Shown here piece by piece: positions 58,762 to 64,000 of a stretch of 64,000 bases of DNA; position 1 is the first letter of the stretch, and each line of letters opens with the position of its first letter. Source of the DNA: Aeromicrobium flavum (GTDB lineage Bacteria; Actinomycetota; Actinomycetes; Propionibacteriales; Nocardioidaceae). Below the pieces are notes generated by a model. The model ran no database searches. It was not told the DNA's origin and was given only the letters and a program-made list of their open reading frames with translations. Both the position numbers and the translations under genes were made by a program. The stretch is from contig NZ_BJZQ01000001.1 in the NCBI RefSeq assembly GCF_007992115.1, positions 62,001 through 126,000 on the forward strand, given 5' to 3'.

Positions 58762-59582
58762 TCGCCACGACCGAGCGCAGCGCCCCGATGCGGGTGCTCA
58801 GCGACGGATGGGTGTGCGCCAAGCGCAACCTCATCAAGATCAAGCGCGTCCCCGAGATCATGGTGTTCGTCCTGCTCTCGCCGATCATGTTCGTGCTGCT
58901 GTTCGCGTACGTGTTCGGCGGGGCGATCGACGCCGGACCGGGGCTGGACTACAAGGAGTTCCTGATCGGCGGCATCTTCGCCCAGACGGTCGTGTTCGGC
59001 GCCACGTTCTCGGGCGCGGCGATGGCCGAGGACATGCAGAAGGGCTTCATCGACCGGTTCCGCTCGCTGCCGATGGCGCGCTCGGCCGTGCTCATCGGGC
59101 GCACCGGCGCCGACGTGGTCTACAACGTGCTGTCCCTGATCATCATGGCCCTCACCGGCCTGCTGGTCGGGTGGCGTGCGCACCACGGCATCCCCAAGAT
59201 GCTCGGAGCGTTCGCGCTGCTGCTGGTCTTCGCCTACGCGGTCAGCTGGATCATGGCGTGGGTCGGGCTCATGGTGCCCAGCGTCGACGTCATCAACAAC
59301 GCGTCGTTCATGGTGATCATGCCGCTGACGTTCGTCTCGAACGCCTTCGTGCCCACCGAGTCGTTCCCGAGCTTCCTGCAGCGCTTCGTCGAGTGGAACC
59401 CGGTCTCGGCGGTCACCCAGGCGGTGCGCGACCTGTTCGGCAACGTCCCCGACGGCACCCCGGCTCCCGACGTCTGGAGCCTGCAGCACCCGGTGATCTA
59501 CACGCTGATCTGGATCGTGATCATCCTGGCGGTCTTCGTGCCGCTGTCCGTGCGGGCCTACCAGCGGGCCAGCAGCAAGTAG
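58758..59582 (+). CDS. ABC-2 type exporter permease (DrrB-like)
   Basis: 274-residue membrane subunit with six helices. The N-terminal amphipathic stretch CAKRNLIKIKRVPEIMVF leads to the first helix. The conserved AMAEDMQKGFIDRFRSLPMARSAVLIGRTGAD loop is the coupling region, and FVSNAFVPTESFPSFLQRFVEWNPVSAVTQAVRDLFG follows in the C-terminal half. It overlaps the ATPase gene by 4 bases and forms a two-gene operon with it. Confidence 0.93.
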   Translation: MIATTERSAPMRVLSDGWVCAKRNLIKIKRVPEIMVFVLLSPIMFVLLFAYVFGGAIDAGPGLDYKEFLIGGIFAQTVVFGATFSGAAMAEDMQKGFIDRFRSLPMARSAVLIGRTGADVVYNVLSLIIMALTGLLVGWRAHHGIPKMLGAFALLLVFAYAVSWIMAWVGLMVPSVDVINNASFMVIMPLTFVSNAFVPTESFPSFLQRFVEWNPVSAVTQAVRDLFGNVPDGTPAPDVWSLQHPVIYTLIWIVIILAVFVPLSVRAYQRASSK

Positions 59583-59745
59583 CGCACGGGGAGGGACTCC
59601 GGCCCGGGCGTGCCGACCACACGGTCACGGAGCGCTCACGTAGGCTGGAGTCCTTCCCCGATCCCTCGGCCGCCCGGCTCCCCAGGCGGCCCGAACACCT
59701 CTCCCCGGACCGGGATTGACGACGTAGCGGAGGCCGACGGCGACC

Positions 59746-62700
59746 ATGGCGAGTGATTCGAGCTTCGTGCACCTGCACGTCCACACGGAGTACTCGATGC
59801 TCGACGGACACTCCCTGCTGGGCGGCCTGTTCGAACGCACGGCCGAGCAGCAGATGCCGGCGATCGCCATGACCGACCACGGCAACGTGCACGGCGCCTA
59901 CGACTTCTGGAACACCGCCAAGAAGCACGGGGTCAAGCCGATCATCGGTCTCGAGGCGTACCTCACGCCGGGCACGCACCGCAGCGAGAAGAAGCGGGTG
60001 CGCTGGGGTCGCGGCAACGCCGCCGAGGAGGGCGGCGACGACGTGGCCGGCGGTGGCGCCTACACCCACATGACGATGTGGGCGTCCACCACCGAGGGCA
60101 TGCACAACCTCTTCCGGCTGTCGTCGCTGTCGAGCCTCGAGGGCTACTACTACAAGCCGCGCGCCGATCGCGAGCTGCTGGAGCAGTACTCCACCGGCCT
60201 GATCGCCACCACCGGCTGCCCCTCGGGTGCGGTCCAGACCCGGCTGCGCCTGGGCCAGTACGAGGACGCGCGCCGCGAGGCCGCCGAGCTGCAGGAGATC
60301 TTCGGCAAGGAGAACTTCTTCCTCGAGTTGATGGACCACGACATCACGGTCGAGCGCCGGGTCCGCGACGACCTGTTGAAGCTCGGTCGCGAGCTGGGCA
60401 TCCCGCCGGTGGCCACCAACGACTCGCACTACACCCACCCGCAGGACGCGGCGGCGCACGACGCGCTGATCTGCGTCGCCTCGGGCAAGCGCATCAGCGA
60501 CGAGAAGCGCCTGCGCTTCGACGGGGGCGGGTACTACATCAAGTCCGCCGCCGAGATGCGCTCGCTGTGGGAGGACAAGCACGGCATGAAGGAGGCGTGT
60601 GACAACACGCTGCTCATCGCCGAGCGCTGCGACGTCGAGTTCACCGAGTCCACCGGCGGATACATGGCCCGGGCCGACATCCCCGAGGGCGAGACCGAGG
60701 AGTCCTGGTTCCGCCAGGAGGTCTGGCGGGGGATCGAGGCCCGCTACGGCGCCGACTTCGGCGACGACGTGCGCGACCGCACCGAGATGGAGCTCGAGGT
60801 CATCGCGCAGAAGGGGTACTGCGGCTACTACCTCGTGGTCGCCGACTTCATCAACTGGTCCAAGGACAACGGCATCCGGGTCGGCCCCGGGCGTGGCTCG
60901 GGCGCCGGCTCGATCGCGGCGTACGCGTTGCGCATCACCGACCTGTGCCCGCTGCAGAACGGCCTGATCTTCGAGCGCTTCCTCAACCCCGAGCGCCCCT
61001 CGATGCCCGACTTCGACATCGACTTCGACGAGCGTCGTCGTGGCGAGGTGATCCAGTACGTCACGCGCAAGTACGGCGCCGACAAGGTCGCCCAGATCGC
61101 CACGTTCGGCCGGCTCAAGTCCAAGGCCGCGATCAAGGACGCCAGCCGGATCCTGGACTACCCGTTCGCGATGGGCGACAAGATCACCAAGGCGATGCCC
61201 GCCGACGTCATGGGCAAGGGCGTCAAGCTGGGCGAGATCTTCGACGAGTCCCACAGCCGCTACAACGACGGCAAGGACTTCCGCGACCTGCACGCCCAGG
61301 ACCACGACGTGCGCAAGGTCTACGACATCGCGCTCGGCCTCGAGGGCCAGATCCGCAACTGGGGCGTGCACGCCGCCGGCGTGATCATGAGCAGCGACCC
61401 GCTGCTCGACATCGTCCCGATCATGAAGCGCGAGGCCGACGGCTCGGTCATCACCCAGTTCGACTACCCGATGTGCGAGTCGCTCGGCCTGGTCAAGATG
61501 GACTTCCTGGGCCTGCGCAACCTCACGGTCCTCAACGACGCGATCGAGAACATCAAGGCCAACCGCGACATCGACCTGGTGCTCGAGGACCTCACGTTCG
61601 ACGACCCCGAGGCCTACGCGCTGCTGTGCCGTGGCGACACCCTGGGGGTGTTCCAGCTCGACTCGCCGCCGATCCGGCAGCTGCTCAAGCAGATGCAGCC
61701 GGACAACTTCGAGGACATCAGCGCCGTCATCGCGCTGTACCGGCCCGGCCCGATGGGCGCCGACAGCCACACGAACTACGCCAAGCGCAAGAACGGCCGC
61801 CAGGAGATCGACTACATCCATCCTGAGCTCACCGAGCCGCTCAAGCCGATCCTGGGCACGACCTACGGGTTGATCGTGTACCAGGAGCAGGTCATGGAGA
61901 TCGCCCAGGTGCTGGCGGGCTACTCGCTGGGGCAGGCCGACAACCTGCGCCGCGCGATGGGCAAGAAGAAGCGCGAGGTGCTCCAGCAGGAGTTCGTCGG
62001 CTTCGAGGCGGGCATGGTCGAGCGCGGCTTCTCCAAGGACGCCGTCAAGACGCTGTGGGAGATCCTCGTCCCCTTCGCCGACTACGCCTTCAACAAGGCG
62101 CACTCGGCGTCCTACGGCGTCATCAGCTACTGGACGGCCTACCTCAAGGCGCGGTACCCCGCCGAGTACATGGCGGCGCTGCTCACCTCGGTCAAGGACG
62201 ACAAGGACAAGTCGGCCCTCTACCTGGCCGAGTGCCGCCGTCTGGGCATCAAGGTGCTGCCGCCGGACGTCAACGACTCGGTGGCCAACTTCGCCTCGGT
62301 CGGCACCGACATCCGCTTCGGCCTCACCGCGGTGCGCAACGTCGGCTCCAACGTCGTCGCCGGGATCGTCGAGGCGCGCGAGACGAAGAGCGCGTTCACC
62401 GACTTCGCCGACTTCCTCGACAAGGTGCCCACGCAGGTCTGCAACAAGCGCGTCCTGGACTCGCTGATCAAGGCCGGCGCGTTCGACTCGCTCGGCCACG
62501 GCCGGCGGGCGCTGGCCTCCATCGCCGAGGAGGCCGTCGACCAGTACATCGACATCAAGCGCAACGCGGCGATCGGCCAGGACTCGCTGTTCGGCGCGTT
62601 CGAGGAGGAGTTCGACGGGCTCGGCATCACGGTGCCCGACATCGCCGACTGGGAGAAGACCCAGAAGCTCGCCTTCGAGCGCGACATGCTCGGCCTGTAC

Positions 62701-63285
62701 GTCTCCGACCACCCCCTCGGCGGTCTCGAGCACGTGCTCGCGGCCAACTCCGACGCCTCGATCGGCACGCTGCTCGACGGCGACCGCCCCGACGGCGACG
62801 TCCTGAAGCTGTGCGGCCTGGTCACGAACGTGCAGCGCCGGATGAGCAAGAAGGGCGACACGTGGGCCACGATCACGCTCGAGGACCTCGAGGGATCGGT
62901 CGACATCGCGGTCTTCCCGGCGGCGTACAACCTCGCCGCGTCGGTCCTGACGCAGGACTCGCTGGTCGTGGCCAAGGTGCGGGTACGGCGCAACGACGAG
63001 GGCATGGACCTCTCGGCCAACGAGGTCACTCGGCCGGCGATCGGGGAAGGGCGCACGGACCAGCCGCTGGTCGTCAGCCTGGCCACCTCGCGCTGCACCC
63101 TCGACACGATCAACGCGTTCAAGCAGGTGCTGGGCGCCCATCCGGGCGTCACCGAGGTGCACCTGCGGCTCTCGGGCAACGGCAAGACCACGACCATGCG
63201 GCTCGACCAAGGACTTCGCGTCTCGACGACGTCGTCGCTGTTCGCCGACCTCAAGGAACTGCTCGGTCCGGGATGCCTCGCGTGA
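59746..63285 (+). CDS. dnaE: Replicative DNA polymerase III alpha subunit
   Basis: 1179-residue C-family polymerase, DnaE1 type. The N-terminal PHP domain has SFVHLHVHTEYSMLDGH with the metal His and AIAMTDHGNVHGAY. The polymerase active site has PDFDIDFDE (Asp422 and Asp424) and KMDFLGL (Asp586), with GPGRGSGAGSIAAYAL binding the triphosphate. The beta-binding region and OB fold (RRMSKKGDTWATITLEDLEGSVDIAVFP) lie towards the C-terminus. There is no built-in DnaQ domain, unlike PolC. A 163-base leader region contains TAGGCT at 59641-59646 as a possible -10. The stop overlaps the next gene. Confidence 0.98.
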   Translation: MASDSSFVHLHVHTEYSMLDGHSLLGGLFERTAEQQMPAIAMTDHGNVHGAYDFWNTAKKHGVKPIIGLEAYLTPGTHRSEKKRVRWGRGNAAEEGGDDVAGGGAYTHMTMWASTTEGMHNLFRLSSLSSLEGYYYKPRADRELLEQYSTGLIATTGCPSGAVQTRLRLGQYEDARREAAELQEIFGKENFFLELMDHDITVERRVRDDLLKLGRELGIPPVATNDSHYTHPQDAAAHDALICVASGKRISDEKRLRFDGGGYYIKSAAEMRSLWEDKHGMKEACDNTLLIAERCDVEFTESTGGYMARADIPEGETEESWFRQEVWRGIEARYGADFGDDVRDRTEMELEVIAQKGYCGYYLVVADFINWSKDNGIRVGPGRGSGAGSIAAYALRITDLCPLQNGLIFERFLNPERPSMPDFDIDFDERRRGEVIQYVTRKYGADKVAQIATFGRLKSKAAIKDASRILDYPFAMGDKITKAMPADVMGKGVKLGEIFDESHSRYNDGKDFRDLHAQDHDVRKVYDIALGLEGQIRNWGVHAAGVIMSSDPLLDIVPIMKREADGSVITQFDYPMCESLGLVKMDFLGLRNLTVLNDAIENIKANRDIDLVLEDLTFDDPEAYALLCRGDTLGVFQLDSPPIRQLLKQMQPDNFEDISAVIALYRPGPMGADSHTNYAKRKNGRQEIDYIHPELTEPLKPILGTTYGLIVYQEQVMEIAQVLAGYSLGQADNLRRAMGKKKREVLQQEFVGFEAGMVERGFSKDAVKTLWEILVPFADYAFNKAHSASYGVISYWTAYLKARYPAEYMAALLTSVKDDKDKSALYLAECRRLGIKVLPPDVNDSVANFASVGTDIRFGLTAVRNVGSNVVAGIVEARETKSAFTDFADFLDKVPTQVCNKRVLDSLIKAGAFDSLGHGRRALASIAEEAVDQYIDIKRNAAIGQDSLFGAFEEEFDGLGITVPDIADWEKTQKLAFERDMLGLYVSDHPLGGLEHVLAANSDASIGTLLDGDRPDGDVLKLCGLVTNVQRRMSKKGDTWATITLEDLEGSVDIAVFPAAYNLAASVLTQDSLVVAKVRVRRNDEGMDLSANEVTRPAIGEGRTDQPLVVSLATSRCTLDTINAFKQVLGAHPGVTEVHLRLSGNGKTTTMRLDQGLRVSTTSSLFADLKELLGPGCLA

Positions 63286-63806
63286 CCCGCACGGCGTGGG
63301 CCTTCCTGGCGACCGCGGCCTCGGGCGTCCCGGCGGCGTTCGTGTGGTGGGCGTTCGCGCGGCCGTCCCAGTGGCTGGCCACCGAGAGCGGGCTCGTGCT
63401 CACCGAGGGCAACGCCCAGGGCCGCTTCCAGGTCGTCGCGGTGTTCACCCTCGTCGGACTGGCGCTGGGCCTGGTGGCCGGTGCCCTCGTCCAGCGCGCG
63501 ACGCGCCCCTCGCGCTGGTCGACGGTCGTCGGACTGGTCGCGGCCACGGTCGCGGCGTCGCTGGTGTGCTGGCGGCTCGGCGTCTGGCTCGGCCCGCCGG
63601 CGCCCCAGGAGGCCACCGGCCTGGAGGTGGGCGACACCGTCCCGGCCATGCTCGCCGTCGACGCGGTCGTGCCGTTCCTGGTGTGGCCGCTCACCGCGGT
63701 CCTGGGCTACACGCTGGCGCTCTACCTCGGGTCGGACGGGGTCGACGAGCGCGACGAGGCCGACGCCGCGTCGACCGACGAGCTCAGCGAGCGATCCGGG
63801 CGGTGA
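63282..63806 (+). CDS. Four-helix membrane protein (DUF2567-like, tentative)
   Basis: 174-residue integral membrane protein with four hydrophobic segments (about residues 3-21, 47-68, 75-98 and 119-145). A Glu/Asp-rich cytoplasmic tail ends in STDELSERSGR. The GTG at 63282 overlaps the dnaE stop (GTGA) and is preferred; an ATG at 63273 would add three residues. No catalytic motif is seen. It ends 23 bases inside the convergent YbaK gene. The family name is a guess from topology. Confidence 0.7.
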   Translation: MTRTAWAFLATAASGVPAAFVWWAFARPSQWLATESGLVLTEGNAQGRFQVVAVFTLVGLALGLVAGALVQRATRPSRWSTVVGLVAATVAASLVCWRLGVWLGPPAPQEATGLEVGDTVPAMLAVDAVVPFLVWPLTAVLGYTLALYLGSDGVDERDEADAASTDELSERSGR

Positions 63807-64000
63807 CCGCCCGGGTCTGGGCGATCAGGTCGGCCGGAGCCACCTCGAGGTCCAGGCCGCGCCGGCCGCCCGACACGAACACCGTGGAGTGCGTCAGGGC
63901 ACTGGCGTCGACGACGGTGCGATGCTGGCGCTTCTGCCCGAACGGGCTGATCCCGCCCAGGACGTAGCCGGTGGCCCGCTGGGCGGCGGCCGCGTCGGCC
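63784..64000 (-). CDS. ybaK: Cys-tRNA(Pro) deacylase YbaK/EbsC, partial
   Basis: The C-terminal 71 residues of a YbaK-type trans-editing enzyme, which hydrolyses Cys mischarged on tRNA(Pro); the 5' part is beyond the right edge. Recognisable motifs are ATGYVLGGISPFGQKR, the strand TVFVSGGRRGLDLEVAPADLI, and the terminal helix. The reading frame was obtained by translating the minus strand from the edge; it is too short to be obvious otherwise. Its stop lies inside the 3' end of the convergent membrane protein gene. Confidence 0.9.
   Translation of the reverse strand, partial: ADAAAAQRATGYVLGGISPFGQKRQHRTVVDASALTHSTVFVSGGRRGLDLEVAPADLIAQTRAVTARIAR

Noticed and set aside
59521..63210. 1229-residue minus-strand open frame antisense to dnaE
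   Set aside because: Long only because GC-rich codons avoid stops. No family motifs, and it is fully covered by an intact dnaE.

Overview
This is a 64 kb window of high-GC chromosome from an actinobacterium. The best fit is a non-mycolate member of Propionibacteriales, probably Nocardioidaceae (Aeromicrobium- or Nocardioides-like). That placement is an inference from GC-rich codon use, the actinobacterial CtaF/QcrCAB respiratory genes, Wag31-type DivIVA, and gene order. The order resembles the Mycobacterium tuberculosis ctaE-qcrCAB / trpD / fadD15 / plsC / aroG / pknL / dcw neighbourhood, but genes for mannosyltransferase MptA and the PknL substrate Rv2175c are not seen. No rRNA, tRNA, CRISPR, IS element or prophage was seen. 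No gap between genes exceeds 300 bases.

Layout. 1-2.8 kb: aa3 cytochrome c oxidase genes ctaC (5' cut by the window), ctaD, ctaF, then a YkuD L,D-transpeptidase lipoprotein. 4.1-6.8 kb: a condensation-fold acyltransferase-like gene coupled to a HhH-GPD repair gene, divergent from an alpha/beta hydrolase. 6.9-11.3 kb (minus): ctaE-qcrC-qcrA-qcrB, the bcc complex that partners CtaCDF. 11.3-14.9 kb: a degenerate receiver protein, trpD, a stand-alone AsnC/RAM protein and a DEDD exonuclease/GIY-YIG fusion. 14.9-16.3 kb: a cysteine-rich small protein, then a c-di-AMP (ydaO-type) riboswitch controlling an NlpC/P60 wall hydrolase. 16.4-23 kb: acyl-CoA synthetase, SRPBCC protein, ROK glucokinase, membrane protein, lipase-like hydrolase, acylglycerolphosphate acyltransferase and class II DAHP synthase. 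23-30 kb: PASTA Ser/Thr kinase, polyprenyl synthase, metF, FAD oxidoreductase, DUF4126 protein, methyltransferase and DUF3040 protein.

30.2-48.9 kb is a complete division and cell wall (dcw) cluster: mraZ-rsmH-ftsL-ftsI-murE-murF-mraY-murD-[antisense SH3-like membrane protein]-ftsW-murG-murC-ftsQ-ftsZ-pgeF-yggS-sepF-yggT-divIVA. Most junctions are stop/start overlaps. 49-54 kb: ileS (minus), a DksA/TraR zinc finger, lspA and an RluA-family pseudouridine synthase. 54.1-55.2 kb: a DUF559/AbiEi-like gene bounded by two related, oppositely oriented palindromes. 55-64 kb: an AlaA-like aminotransferase, a coiled-coil protein, a DrrAB-like ABC exporter, dnaE, a membrane protein and a partial YbaK.

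A recurrent regulatory theme is that many starts sit 6-7 bases after a TAnnnT-type -10 element. This suggests widespread leaderless mRNAs, and it was used to fix several GTG starts. At three divergent junctions the two -10 elements abut or overlap.
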